NCBI RefSeq assembly: GCF_003966125.1
Contig: NZ_RXMA01000008.1
Coordinates: 1 to 64,000, forward strand
Direction of reading: 5' to 3'
Length of the DNA: 64,000 nucleotides
Origin: Azospirillum griseum
Lineage (GTDB): Bacteria > Pseudomonadota > Alphaproteobacteria > Azospirillales > Azospirillaceae
Shown here: positions 11,606-22,668 of the stretch, in pieces
Layout of the letters: every line of letters begins with the position of its first letter
Position numbering within the stretch: position 1 is the first letter of the stretch
The notes under the pieces: model-generated
What the model was told of the DNA's origin: nothing
What the model saw: only the letters and a program-made list of their open reading frames with translations
Databases searched by the model: none
Program-made: the position numbers and the translations under genes

Positions 11606-11719
11606 CACGCAGCGATGGCTGCACACTGACGACAACGTGCGAAAGAGAGCGTTCGATTGGACGCTCCCTCTCGTGCGATGATGTCTTCCAGGTTTTCCTT
11701 TGTATCGTTGGCGCGCTGT

Positions 11720-13066
11720 TCAGCCAGCGCGCACGCGTGTCAGGAAGCGGTCAACTTCCGCCCCCAGTGTTTCAGCCTGCCGACTCAGACCATTGGTTGC
11801 TTCCAGCACCCGCTCGGCCTCAGATCCCGCATTGCTGGCCGATTGGTTGACGCGCACGATGGTTTCGCTGACCTCACGGGTGCCGACTGAGGCCTGCTGA
11901 ACGTTGCGGGCGATTTCGGTCGTGGCGGCACCCTGTTCCTCCATGGCGGACGCGATGGAGGAGGAAATGTCGTTGATGCGGGAGATCGTGCCGGAGATGG
12001 AGCGGATGGCTCCCACCGCCTCCTGTGTTGCGCTCTGCACGGCATTGATCTGCGCGTTGATCTCCTCGGTCGCCTTGGCGGTCTGGTTGGCGAGGCTTTT
12101 TACTTCGCTGGCGACCACGGCGAAGCCCTTGCCCGCCTCACCGGCGCGTGCGGCTTCGATGGTGGCGTTCAGCGCCAGCAGGTTGGTTTGGCTGGCGATG
12201 TCGTGAATGAGCTTGACCACCTGGCCGATCCTGCTGGCCGCGTCGGCCAAACCTTGAACGGTCGCGTTTGTCCGTTCGGCCTCTGTCATCGCTTCACCGG
12301 CAATGGCGGCGGACTGCGTCACCTGTTGGCTGATCTCGCGGATGGAAGATGTCAATTCTTCCGCCGCCGCCGCAACAGTCTGGATGTTGACCGCCGCCTG
12401 TTCGGCGGCGGCGGCCACTTGGGTCGATTCCTGGCTGGTGGTTTCCGCTGTGCGCCTCATGGTCCCCGCCGATACCTGGAGTTGGTGGGCGGACGTCGCC
12501 ACCGCTTGCACCACGCCCTTGACCTCGCGTTCGAAGCTGTCGGCGGTTGCCCCCAACTCGCGGGTGATGATCGCGGCGGTGTTGAGATCGATGTAAACAG
12601 AGGTCGCCAGATCCATGTCCAGGAACACGGCCTTGTTGATCGATTGCAGGAGCACAGCCAATTTTTCTGGCTTCTTGCGGTAAATCTGTGTCGCCAGATC
12701 AATCAGCTTGTTCAGGGTGAAGCAATAGGCCCCCGTATACCAGCGCGGCTCCAGGCCAATGCGCTGATGGGTCTGGCCGATCTTCAGCACCTGCGTGACG
12801 TAGGATTCATCAAAAGTTCCGGTGAAGACGTTGCGCAGCCAATGCTGTTTTTGCAAATCCCGCGCCCGGCTAACCGTTGATGGGTTTGAGAGCAGGGAAG
12901 CAACGTTTGGAACGCCGCGTAGGTAAGAATAGAATTCATCAAGGATAAAATCGATCTTCTGGGCCAAATGGGGTTGAAATTCGCGCAGCGCGGCTTTGGT
13001 CGCTTCGTCAATCCGCAAGAAAGTGATGCGGTCTGAGATTGATTGAGTTTGGGAAGCACTCGACAT
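11720..13066 (-). CDS. Globin-coupled methyl-accepting chemotaxis protein (HemAT-like)
   Basis: This is a soluble chemoreceptor expected to sense oxygen or another gas ligand through heme and signal to CheA/CheW. The 448-residue product from ATG 13066 (GGAGAG ribosome-binding site) has a protoglobin sensor domain at about residues 10-175. The likely proximal heme histidine is H100 in [19 protein letters not shown] methyl-accepting coiled-coil domain fills the C-terminal half, with the hairpin tip in the [19 protein letters not shown] segment. There are no membrane segments, as in HemAT. No che genes are adjacent. Confidence 0.9.
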   Translation of the reverse strand: MSSASQTQSISDRITFLRIDEATKAALREFQPHLAQKIDFILDEFYSYLRGVPNVASLLSNPSTVSRARDLQKQHWLRNVFTGTFDESYVTQVLKIGQTHQRIGLEPRWYTGAYCFTLNKLIDLATQIYRKKPEKLAVLLQSINKAVFLDMDLATSVYIDLNTAAIITRELGATADSFEREVKGVVQAVATSAHQLQVSAGTMRRTAETTSQESTQVAAAAEQAAVNIQTVAAAAEELTSSIREISQQVTQSAAIAGEAMTEAERTNATVQGLADAASRIGQVVKLIHDIASQTNLLALNATIEAARAGEAGKGFAVVASEVKSLANQTAKATEEINAQINAVQSATQEAVGAIRSISGTISRINDISSSIASAMEEQGAATTEIARNVQQASVGTREVSETIVRVNQSASNAGSEAERVLEATNGLSRQAETLGAEVDRFLTRVRAG

Positions 13067-13200
13067 TGACGCACTCTCCAAATGGCAATTTGAGCGTGTT
13101 TAAAAGATTTTGGGAAAATGCCAGCAAATGGAGCCAATTGAACAGAGTGGAGCAGAAGTCAGGGGGTGAAGTGACATTTTGCCGCAGCTTGCGAAAGGCG

Positions 13201-13240
13201 AAACGCAAAGCGGCGCGCCAGCAAGAGCGCGCCGCTTGCA
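13201..13240 (-). terminator. Probable terminator after the MucR-family gene
   Basis: AAGCGGCGCGC and GCGCGCCGCTT form a perfect 11-bp stem with an 8-nt loop just past the mucR stop on the minus strand, followed by TGCGTTT. The T-run is weak. Confidence 0.6.
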
Positions 13241-13259
13241 AACTGCACTGTCAGAACGG

Positions 13260-13670
13260 TCAATCCACAGAGCTGCGCTTGCGCCCCAACCCCAGTTTGG
13301 TCGCCATTTCCGACCGGGCCTTGGCGTAGTTCGGGGCGACCATCGGGTATTCCGGCGGCAGGCCCCACTTGGCGCGGTACTCGTCCGGGGTCAGATCGTA
13401 AACGGTCTTGAGATGCCGCTTGAGCATCTTCAGCTTCTTTCCGTCTTCCAGGCACACGATGTATTCCGGCGTCACCGACTTCTTGATCGAAACGGCGGGA
13501 ATCAGCTCTTGCTTGGATGCGGCGGGCTTTTCATCGCCCAGGCTGCGGAACGCGGCTTGGACGTTGTGGATCAACGACGGCAGATCGTGAACAGACACCG
13601 TGTTGTTGCCGACATAGGCCGCCACCACTTTGGCGGTCAGCGATTGCAGATCGGAGAAGTCGATGGTCAT
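13260..13670 (-). CDS. MucR/Ros-family zinc-finger-like transcriptional regulator
   Basis: Ros/MucR proteins are alphaproteobacterial H-NS-like regulators that bind AT-rich promoters and often control exopolysaccharide, motility and cell-cycle genes. The 136-residue product has the family C-terminal signature CLEDGKKLKMLKRHLKTVYD followed by LTPDEYRAKWGLPPEYPMVAPNYA. The zinc-finger positions read C73, D76 and H86, but the usual fourth ligand position (second His) is V90. Zinc-poor or zinc-free members are known in the family. It lies next to an HU gene on the same strand. Confidence 0.92.
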   Translation of the reverse strand: MTIDFSDLQSLTAKVVAAYVGNNTVSVHDLPSLIHNVQAAFRSLGDEKPAASKQELIPAVSIKKSVTPEYIVCLEDGKKLKMLKRHLKTVYDLTPDEYRAKWGLPPEYPMVAPNYAKARSEMATKLGLGRKRSSVD

Positions 13671-13701
13671 GACGGCACTCCGTGTGCGGTGTGGGTGCGG
13701 A

Positions 13702-13977
13702 TCAGCCGTTCACCGAATCGCGCAGCTGCTTGGCGGGCTTGAACTTCGGGGCCTTCGACGCGGCGATGGCCACCACTTCGCCGGTGCGCGGGTTGCGGCC
13801 TTCGCGGGCGGCGCGTTCGGCCACTTCAAAGATGCCGAAACCGGCCAGACGGACGTCCTCGCCACGGCCCAGCGCGGAGCTGATGCCCTCGAACACCGCC
13901 TGAACGACCTTGGCCGCATCGGCCTTCTTGATGCCGGCGTTGGTGGCGACGGTTTCGATCAGCTCAGCTTGATTCAT
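13702..13977 (-). CDS. HU-family DNA-binding protein
   Basis: This 91-residue histone-like protein bends and wraps DNA as a dimer. The start is ATG 13977 behind a GGAGTG site, giving MNQAELIETVATNAGIKKADA. The DNA-binding arm is recognisable as GRNPRTGEVVAI, and the C-terminus KAPKFKPAKQLRDSVNG is standard for HU beta. It lies 31 nt upstream of mucR on the same strand, so the two nucleoid-type proteins may share a transcript. Confidence 0.95.
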   Translation of the reverse strand: MNQAELIETVATNAGIKKADAAKVVQAVFEGISSALGRGEDVRLAGFGIFEVAERAAREGRNPRTGEVVAIAASKAPKFKPAKQLRDSVNG

Positions 13978-14339
13978 TCGACACTCCATTGGGTCGGTTG
14001 GTTTCGGTTTTTGGGAGTTATTGGCAGAACGGCGGACATGACACAAGCGAGAAGACCAAAAAGGCAACCGATGGTGACTTTTCCGGTCGTTTCTTCGCAT
14101 CATTTATGGTGGTGGAACCGGGCGCGGGTGGAATGGGGCGGGTGTCGGTGGCACCCCCATTCTGTTACCGCGCTGAAATAAGACGACTCGCGGCGCGTGT
14201 CGATGACTTGATCTTTTGGCGGGCGTCCCCATGTTCGGGATGTTTGGGTCCGGGCCCCTCTGGCGACCGAGGCGTCGGTCGCGATGTCGGAACCTCTTGA
14301 TCTCACCGCTGACGCAGCGCCATCAAGTGGCTTGTCTCC
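13978..14339. other. Intergenic region between the divergent HU and terC genes
   Basis: This 362-nt region must hold two divergent promoters, but I see no strong -35/-10 pair. The terC leader contains one perfect hairpin (14263-14282). I looked for a yybP-ykoY (manganese) aptamer, which often precedes terC/alx genes, and did not find its conserved GGGGAGUA or AUCAUACC elements. Confidence 0.5.
14263..14282 (+). promoter_or_regulatory. Leader hairpin upstream of terC
   Basis: GCGACCGA, loop GGCG and TCGGTCGC form a perfect 8-bp stem 58 nt before the terC start. Its role is unknown. Confidence 0.4.
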
Positions 14340-15329
14340 ATGGACACTCTCTACGCATCCTTTCTGGTGGATTTTCTGGGGAAACCCCTTTGGGTCTGGC
14401 TGGCCTTTCTCGGCGTCGTCGTGACGCTTCTGGCGCTTGACCTGGGGGTTCTGAATCGTCGTGACCGTGAAATCGGCGTGACGGAAAGTCTGGTCCTGTC
14501 GGCGTTCTACATCGCCATCGCCGTGCTGTTCGGCGGTTGGGTCTGGTGGTCGATGGGCGATGAAGCGGCACTTCTCTATTACACCGGCTATTTCGTTGAA
14601 AAGAGCCTGTCGCTCGACAATGTGTTCGTCATTTCGCTGATCTTCACCTATTTCGCCGTGCCGCGCGCTTACCAGCACCGGGTACTGTTCTGGGGTATTC
14701 TGGGTGTGGTGGTGCTGCGTGGCGTGATGATCGGCGCGGGCGCGGCGTTGATCGCGGAATTCCATTGGATCCTGTATCTGTTCGGCGCGTTCCTGCTGCT
14801 GACCGGCATCAAGATGCTGCTGGGCAAGGACAGCGAGCCGGACATCGCCCACAACCCGGTGCTGACCTTCCTGAAGCGTCGCTTGCCGGTGACGGACCAG
14901 TTCCATGGGCACAAGTTCTTTGTCAGCCAGCCCGACGCGTCGGGCCGCATCCGGCGCATGGCGACCCCGCTGTTCCTGGCGCTGGTGATGGTTGAGCTGG
15001 CCGATCTGGTCTTTGCCGTCGACAGCGTCCCGGCGGTCTTCGCCATCACCACCGACCCGTATCTGGTCTACACCAGCAACATCTTCGCCGTGCTTGGCCT
15101 GCGCGCGCTCTATTTCGCCCTGGCCGCGATGGTCCACCGCTTCCGGTATCTGAAGGTGGCGTTGGCGCTGGTGCTGGTCTTCATCGGTTCGAAGATCTTC
15201 TACGCCGAATTCTTCGGCAAGCTCGACCCGCTGCTGTCGCTCAGCATCACGCTGGGTCTGATCGGTGGTGGCGTGTTGGTCTCGCTGTTGAAGACCCGTC
15301 ACGAGGAGCGGCAGGCGCTGCCCGGTTGA
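14340..15329 (+). CDS. TerC-family integral membrane protein (Alx-like)
   Basis: The 329-residue product has about eight hydrophobic membrane segments and the TerC signature acidic motifs EKSLSLDNVFVISLIF (about residues 83-98) and VMVELADLVFAVDSVPAVFAI. These motifs are placed to coordinate a metal within the membrane. Family members are linked to manganese efflux or homeostasis and tellurite resistance; no ter operon is present here, so a housekeeping manganese role is more likely. The gene opens divergently from the HU gene and converges with the HAD nucleotidase gene. Confidence 0.93.
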   Translation: MDTLYASFLVDFLGKPLWVWLAFLGVVVTLLALDLGVLNRRDREIGVTESLVLSAFYIAIAVLFGGWVWWSMGDEAALLYYTGYFVEKSLSLDNVFVISLIFTYFAVPRAYQHRVLFWGILGVVVLRGVMIGAGAALIAEFHWILYLFGAFLLLTGIKMLLGKDSEPDIAHNPVLTFLKRRLPVTDQFHGHKFFVSQPDASGRIRRMATPLFLALVMVELADLVFAVDSVPAVFAITTDPYLVYTSNIFAVLGLRALYFALAAMVHRFRYLKVALALVLVFIGSKIFYAEFFGKLDPLLSLSITLGLIGGGVLVSLLKTRHEERQALPG

Positions 15330-15358
15330 CGCTTGGGGGTGCGGCGGGCGGTGGGGGA

Positions 15359-15820
15359 TCAGAAGCCCAGCGCCCGCAGCGCCGCCACGCTGTCCACCGC
15401 GTTGCGGTGCAGAACGAAAAGCCCGCCCGCCGCTTCCCACGGCGCGCGGGTTTTTTCACGGTCATCGACCAGCAGCGCGCCGGGTCCGCCGTGGAGCGGC
15501 TTGTCACGGGTCATGCAGGTGATGACCGGGACCCCCGGCCCCAGCCGTTCGGCGACCCAGCGGACTTTCTGCGGGGCGGCCCAACGGCCTTGCGGCAGGC
15601 CGGTGAGGATGGTCGGGCGGTGCGGGGCGCAAAAGTCCCACAGATCCCGCCCGTCCGGGGTGAAGGCCAACGAGCCGAAAAAATCCGCGTGGCGGGACAG
15701 CGCCCGCCACATGGAGGCAACCGGCTGTTCGTCCGGCCGCCGCCCCGTCACCGCGACGACGCCCCGGTCGAAATCGGCCAGCACGCCATCCAGATCGAGA
15801 AACAGGGCCGGACGTGTCAT
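15359..15820 (-). CDS. HAD-superfamily 5'-nucleotidase-like hydrolase
   Basis: The 153-residue product opens with the HAD motif I LFLDLDGVLADFDRG, which carries the nucleophile and acid/base aspartates. It ends with a motif IV-type LLVDDREKTRAPWE. Size and motif layout match the cytosolic 5'(3')-deoxyribonucleotidase-like group. It lies 13 nt downstream of the acetoacetyl-CoA synthetase stop on the same strand and is probably co-transcribed with it, although no metabolic link is obvious. Confidence 0.8.
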   Translation of the reverse strand: MTRPALFLDLDGVLADFDRGVVAVTGRRPDEQPVASMWRALSRHADFFGSLAFTPDGRDLWDFCAPHRPTILTGLPQGRWAAPQKVRWVAERLGPGVPVITCMTRDKPLHGGPGALLVDDREKTRAPWEAAGGLFVLHRNAVDSVAALRALGF

Positions 15821-15833
15821 CGGTGCGAGCCCA

Positions 15834-17783
<1,950 letters not shown>

Positions 17784-17923
17784 TCTCGAATCCCTCGGGT
17801 TTGTTGTTTTGGTCCTGTCCGATTTGCTTGGTGCATCGGATTGCGGGGCAGCATAACGCATGGTTCAGCGTTTGTCTGTTTTTGGCGCGCTCAATGTTGC
17901 GCCGCAGCGTCTGGCTGCGGTGG

Positions 17924-18163
17924 TCAACACCGTGGTGGGGAGTGTCGTTGTCGACGGACGAAGAGGAGCCACCCGATTGGACCCAGCAACAGCACCATCA
18001 CCAGCCAGCCGAGTCGCGGCCCGAATGGACAGCCACTGCCCGGTGGTGCTTGCCACGCACCGCCGGAGCGTGCCGTTACGACGTGGAGCAACGGAAGGAC
18101 ATACGTCACCATCAGGATGAGCCAAGCCAGCCAGGGACCAATTTCGGGAGGTTCAGCGGTCAT
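17924..18163 (-). CDS. Small two-span membrane protein
   Basis: The 79-residue product has two hydrophobic segments (about residues 10-30 and 50-68). Its closing motif GPIGWLLFVRRQR resembles the N-terminal membrane module of cardiolipin-synthase/PLD-like proteins (PLDc_N type), but there is no catalytic domain. The hydrophobic periodicity makes the minus strand the likeliest coding frame here, despite overlapping shadows. It lies upstream of acetoacetyl-CoA synthetase on the same strand. Confidence 0.5.
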   Translation of the reverse strand: MTAEPPEIGPWLAWLILMVTYVLPLLHVVTARSGGAWQAPPGSGCPFGPRLGWLVMVLLLGPIGWLLFVRRQRHSPPRC

Positions 18164-18221
18164 GATCAGGCATGATTATCATGGTGGACCCTTTCGATTG
18201 GTTCGATTTTGCATTCGGCGG

Positions 18222-18258
18222 AAATCATCATGGTCCGGTGGCTGAACCATGATGATTT
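18222..18258. repeat. Perfect 13-bp inverted repeat between divergent genes
   Basis: AAATCATCATGGT (18222-18234) and ACCATGATGATTT (18246-18258) form a perfect 13-bp dyad with an 11-nt loop. A third, imperfect half-site, ATTATCATGGT, occurs at 18175-18185. The position between a minus-strand and a plus-strand start suggests an operator, or an RNA hairpin in the CYTH leader. Confidence 0.55.
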
Positions 18259-18336
18259 GATGGCGCAGGCCTTTGCCGCTTGCTGGGCGTTTTGGCTTTG
18301 TCTAGGTTTCACGTGGATGGTCCGAAAGGCGTGGTC

Positions 18337-18813
18337 ATGGCGCTGGAGATTGAGCGGCGTTTCCTGGTTCGCAAGAACATCAGCCATTTGTGCCGGAGCG
18401 GCGTCCACATCATACAAGGTTATCTGCCGCGTGACGGGCAAACCACCGTGCGGGTCCGGCTGGCCGACGGGCAGGCGACCTTGACGATGAAGTCAGCCAA
18501 AACCGGAGCCTGCCGGGAAGAGCTGGAGTTTCCCCTTTTGCCCGATCTGGCCCGCCGGATTCTGGAACATTCCTGTGAAGGTCGGCTGATCGAAAAAACC
18601 CGGTATCGGTACGACCAGGATGGCTTGTGCTGGGAAATTGACGTGTTCGAGGGTGAAAACGCTGGGTTGGTCATCGCCGAGGTGGAGTTGCGCGATCCCA
18701 ACCAGATCATCGCGTTGCCCGATTGGATCGGGGCGGAGGTGACAAGCCTTCCGGCTTATGGCAACTCCGCCCTGTCGCATCAACCGATCCGTCGCTGGAC
18801 CAGCGCCGCCTGA
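18337..18813 (+). CDS. CYTH-domain (triphosphate tunnel) protein
   Basis: The 158-residue product from ATG 18337 begins MALEIERRFLV, matching the CYTH ExExK-type opening, although the last position is R rather than K. It alternates the expected basic and acidic beta strands (TVRVRL, LTMKSA, REELEFPL, TRYRY, WEIDVFEG, IAEVELRDP). This single-domain bacterial class usually hydrolyses inorganic triphosphate or related polyphosphates. It is monocistronic and converges with the large chemoreceptor gene. Confidence 0.88.
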   Translation: MALEIERRFLVRKNISHLCRSGVHIIQGYLPRDGQTTVRVRLADGQATLTMKSAKTGACREELEFPLLPDLARRILEHSCEGRLIEKTRYRYDQDGLCWEIDVFEGENAGLVIAEVELRDPNQIIALPDWIGAEVTSLPAYGNSALSHQPIRRWTSAA

Positions 18814-18850
18814 GGTGGCTTGCAAAAGCCAGCCCCGGTGTGGTGAGGGG

Positions 18851-21250
18851 TCAGCTCATGCGGACCTTGTTCAAAAAGCCCTGAACCTCCCCGCGCAGGC
18901 GGTCAGCCTGGGTGGCAAGGGTGCGGCTGGCTTGCAAAACGGCGTCGGCGGCCCCACCGGTCTTGTTGGCGGCGTTGGTCACGTCGGCGATGTTCTGCAT
19001 CACAAGCTGTGTGCCTTCGGCGGCTTGCTGCACATTTTGGGCGATTTCGCGGGTGGCGGACCCTTGCTGCTCCATCGCGTGGGCGATGTCGGTGACGGTC
19101 CCGCTGATCGTGGTCACGGCGTCGGAGATCGTGCGGATTGCCTCCACCGCGCCCACAGTGGCGGTTTGCATGTCGGCGACCTGGGCGGAGATCTCTTCCG
19201 TCGCTTTGGCGGTTTGGCCTGCAAGGTTCTTCACTTCCGTGGCGACGACAGCAAAGCCCTTGCCGGCCTCTCCCGCGCGCGCGGCTTCGATGGTGGCGTT
19301 GAGCGCCAGGAGATTGGTCTGCTCGGCGATTTCACCAATCAGGCCGACGACCTGCCCAATGCGTTCGGCAGCGTGCGACAGTCCCTCGACAATTCCGTTG
19401 GTCTGAACCGCCTTTTCCGCCGCCCCTGCGGCCGCCTGCGAACTGGCATTCAATTGGCGGGAGATTTCGGCGATGGAGGAGGACAGTTCCTCCGCCGCCG
19501 CCGCCACGGTTTGCACGTTGGAGGTTGCCCGTTCCGAGGCGGTGGCGACGGCGGAGGATTTCTTGGTCGTCAACTGGGCGTCCGACGACATTTCCTGCGC
19601 GTCGCGCCCCAGGGTGGAGGCCGATTCGGTCAGCGAATTGACCACCCCAGACACCGCTTGCTCAAAGCCGTTGGCGAATTCGTTCATGGTGCGGCGACGG
19701 TCGGCGTCGATCTGGCGGCGCATGTCCTCCCGTTCACGCTCCATCCGCTGCATTTCCAACGCGTTGTCCTTGAACACCGACAGCGCGCGCGACATGGCCC
19801 GCAGTTCATCCTTGCGGTCACTGCCGGGGATGTCGCCGCTCAGATCGCCTTCGGCCAAGCGGCTCATCGCGGCGGTCATCGCGTGAAGCGGGTGCGTGAT
19901 GGCACGGTCGATCACCCAGGCCATCAAGGCCCCCAGCAGAAGGGCCACCGCCGAACCGATGATGATGACGGTGCTGGAGTTGGCCCGCCCCGTTTCACGG
20001 TCTTCCCGTTGGAGCGTGACCAGACGCCCGACCAGATCACTGACCGAACCCGCCGCCTTGGCCATGGCGCTCATCGATTCGTGCTGCTTCTGGATGGTCG
20101 TCACCAGGGCCACAAATTCGCTGTCAAAGGCTTTGGCCGCATCGGTCGCGGTGGCGATCAGCGCGCGCCCTTCCTTATCCACCAGCAAAGCCCCCGCCTT
20201 GCCCGCCGTGTCCAGGATGTCCTTGACCGCAGAGGTAACGGTCGTTTGTGAGTCGGGTGAACCGGTCAGCAGGAAATCCCGCTGACCCAGCATCGCCGAT
20301 TGCACACCCTGCACCAGGCGCGTGGCCAGGCCACGCAGCAGAACGGCTTCGTTCACCTCGCTTTGGGCGAAATTGGAGGCTTCGCGCAGGGCGGCCGAGA
20401 CCATCGCCTGATTTTCATGGAGTTCCTGCGCGTGGGTCTGGATTTCCCTGGCGGCCTGATCGACGGCGGTGGCTCGGTCCGCCGGGATGGCGGCGCTCAT
20501 GGCGCGCATCGCGGCAAAGGCGTCCTTGTAGGCGCGGCTGTCGGCGGTGATCTCCTTGGCCAGATCCTCGTCGTTGGTTCCGGCCAGATCCTTTTCCACC
20601 GCCTCGGCGGCGTCGATCAATTGGCCGATGGCGGTGGTGATCTGGTCGGTCAGGCCGACCTCTCCGGTGCGCAGAAACTCGCTTTGCAGCCGTCGGGCTT
20701 CCTGCACGCGTTCGATCAATTTGTTGGCGCGATCGGTGGTTTCCAGACTGTGAAAGGCGGCGGTGTCCGCCTCCTTCTGGCTGACGATGTTCTGGTCGTA
20801 GCGGTCGGATTGCTGCTTGCCGATCTTCTCTGCGATGTCCTTCAACGCGCGGGCGCGGGTTTCCATGCTGGCGGTGCGCGCATGGGCCTCGCCATCCTGG
20901 GTGGTGAAGGCGGTGAAGGCGGCGCGGTAGCCATCAATTCCCGCCAGGATGTCGTCCACCAAACGACGGCTGTCCGCGTCGGCCAGCCCGGCTTTGGTCT
21001 CTTGGGCCTCAGCACGCAAGGCTTCGAGCATGCCCGGCACGTTGGTTGCCGCCTTGGCGTCGCGTTCTGTGACGAAGCGCGCCTCCTCGATGCGGACTGA
21101 CTTGAGACGCGCGTCCAACTCGGCGGTGTGAGCGGCAAGGTCGACCCGCTCCGCATAGGTGCTCAGACTGTTCCAGCCAACGAACGCGACGGCAACCGTC
21201 AGAAGCAGCACGGTGGCAAAACCGAGCGCAATCCGTGTTCCGATCGTCAT
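18851..21250 (-). CDS. Methyl-accepting chemotaxis protein with HBM-type periplasmic sensor
   Basis: This 799-residue transmembrane chemoreceptor has a first membrane span at about residues 6-27, a roughly 400-residue all-helical periplasmic region of the helical-bimodular (HBM) kind, and a second span near residue 430 ([18 protein letters not shown]). A HAMP linker follows, then a methyl-accepting domain with the signalling tip [22 protein letters not shown] sensors of known ligand bind organic acids, but the ligand here cannot be read. It has no pentapeptide CheR-docking tail and no che genes adjacent. Confidence 0.93.
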   Translation of the reverse strand: MTIGTRIALGFATVLLLTVAVAFVGWNSLSTYAERVDLAAHTAELDARLKSVRIEEARFVTERDAKAATNVPGMLEALRAEAQETKAGLADADSRRLVDDILAGIDGYRAAFTAFTTQDGEAHARTASMETRARALKDIAEKIGKQQSDRYDQNIVSQKEADTAAFHSLETTDRANKLIERVQEARRLQSEFLRTGEVGLTDQITTAIGQLIDAAEAVEKDLAGTNDEDLAKEITADSRAYKDAFAAMRAMSAAIPADRATAVDQAAREIQTHAQELHENQAMVSAALREASNFAQSEVNEAVLLRGLATRLVQGVQSAMLGQRDFLLTGSPDSQTTVTSAVKDILDTAGKAGALLVDKEGRALIATATDAAKAFDSEFVALVTTIQKQHESMSAMAKAAGSVSDLVGRLVTLQREDRETGRANSSTVIIIGSAVALLLGALMAWVIDRAITHPLHAMTAAMSRLAEGDLSGDIPGSDRKDELRAMSRALSVFKDNALEMQRMEREREDMRRQIDADRRRTMNEFANGFEQAVSGVVNSLTESASTLGRDAQEMSSDAQLTTKKSSAVATASERATSNVQTVAAAAEELSSSIAEISRQLNASSQAAAGAAEKAVQTNGIVEGLSHAAERIGQVVGLIGEIAEQTNLLALNATIEAARAGEAGKGFAVVATEVKNLAGQTAKATEEISAQVADMQTATVGAVEAIRTISDAVTTISGTVTDIAHAMEQQGSATREIAQNVQQAAEGTQLVMQNIADVTNAANKTGGAADAVLQASRTLATQADRLRGEVQGFLNKVRMS

Positions 21251-21358
21251 GAAAGAGGGACTCCCCGCAGGCCGATGGTGGGTTTTCTGTCTCTAAGTCC
21301 TTATTGGAGCACAGGAGGTTAATTTTCGCTTTGATGCAGGTCAGGACCAATCCCTATT

Positions 21359-22657
21359 TCAGAAACGATCGACCATCCAGGGGCGGGGTCCGCAAAACAA
21401 CCGTTCCATCGGTGCGATAATCTTTTCTTTACCGTACAGCAAACCAGCCTGCCAAAGCGCCTTCGCGCTGGCATGACCGCTGTAGAGGCTGGAGAACGCG
21501 TCAATTCCCAAAGTTGCAGTCGGGGCGTTGTCATTCATGCAAAGAATGATTTCGCCTTTGGATTTTGCAACTTTTAGATGGAATGTTTGGTTGTTCTCGG
21601 GGAAGAGTGGATCGTTGATGGCAAACGCAACGACGGTATCGATGTCGCTTGGATAAGCGCGCGCGGTCAAGGCCCGCCGGACGTCGAGAATGCGGAGCAA
21701 CCATTCCTCTCGCTGCTCCAACTCCACTCCCAGGTCAGAGGCGAGCAGGGGCAGCGATTCGTCTGGGCCGCCGCGCCACACCACGTGGTCCGCCTGTGCC
21801 CGGTAGCCGGACAACAACCGACGGGCCAGTTGCAAGGCGCGCGGGGTGGCAGCGCACAGGTCGGCCACCTGCAACCGCCGACTCTGGGGCGGTGAGAGTG
21901 CGATGTAACCTTCGGCACCGCTGGGACCGGTCAACAGGAACAGAGCGGCAGGGTCGCCGTCCGGGCACAGGGCCAGGGACCATAGCGTTTCATCCCGTTC
22001 GATCAGGCCGTTGCCGTCTTCCAGCATCCGGCGGCGGATGGCGGCGAGCGGGGTGGCGTCTCGCGGGTCGGCGGGCAGAATCGCGCCATCATCCCATTCG
22101 ATGCCACGCAATGGGGTCAGCAGTGCCGGCGGGGCGCTCCAACGGCAAGCGACACCGCCCCGACCGAACCCAAGCCGCTGGTAGAAAGGCAGGGTGGACG
22201 GCCACAGCACCGCCTGCGCGGCCCCCGCCGCCCGCCCTTCGGCCAACAGGTTGCGCATCAGCGCGCTGCCATGACCTTCCCCTCGCCGGGTTGGATCCAC
22301 CGCCACCATGGCGATGGCTTGCGTGGACACCGGCTGTCCACAAAACCACTGATTGACCAGCCAATGCGCGGCGCAAGCCATCGGTTCACAGCGTCCGGTT
22401 GGACCCGTGGCTCGCAGCACGCGCAACCGGTCCACGCCAAACAGATCGGCGTAGCGGTCGAAGATCGGGCGGGGCAGGCCAAAGCCGTGGTGGGCGAGGC
22501 GGGCAACGGCGTCGATCTCGTCGGGCCGAACCGGGCCATAAGGGGGCGGTGTGTCGATGGGGAGGTTCCCACGGCTGGTGTGTCGCGCCGTTGGTGGGGC
22601 GGCGTTGGTGGGATGGTAGCGGGAATGGCGGGGGCTGGCAAAAGCCGCCGTATCCAA
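21359..22657 (-). CDS. Eis-like GNAT N-acetyltransferase with SCP2-type C-terminus
   Basis: The protein has a GNAT acetyl-CoA site (VDPTRRGEGHGSALMRNLLAEG), a second degenerate GNAT-like half, and a C-terminal sterol-carrier-like domain (about the last 100 residues, from VVAFAINDPLFPENNQTFHL). This is the three-part architecture of Eis-type acetyltransferases. The start is uncertain: the open frame runs back into queG, and I chose a TTG at 22657, 12 nt past the queG stop, giving 432 residues. It is the last gene of the queuosine unit, but nothing shows a role in tRNA modification. The substrate is unknown. Confidence 0.78.
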   Translation of the reverse strand: MDTAAFASPRHSRYHPTNAAPPTARHTSRGNLPIDTPPPYGPVRPDEIDAVARLAHHGFGLPRPIFDRYADLFGVDRLRVLRATGPTGRCEPMACAAHWLVNQWFCGQPVSTQAIAMVAVDPTRRGEGHGSALMRNLLAEGRAAGAAQAVLWPSTLPFYQRLGFGRGGVACRWSAPPALLTPLRGIEWDDGAILPADPRDATPLAAIRRRMLEDGNGLIERDETLWSLALCPDGDPAALFLLTGPSGAEGYIALSPPQSRRLQVADLCAATPRALQLARRLLSGYRAQADHVVWRGGPDESLPLLASDLGVELEQREEWLLRILDVRRALTARAYPSDIDTVVAFAINDPLFPENNQTFHLKVAKSKGEIILCMNDNAPTATLGIDAFSSLYSGHASAKALWQAGLLYGKEKIIAPMERLFCGPRPWMVDRF

Positions 22658-22668
22658 GGACCAAAGGA

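Noticed and set aside
14104..14339. yybP-ykoY manganese riboswitch in front of terC
   Set aside because: None of the conserved internal-loop sequences was found; only a simple 8-bp hairpin is present.
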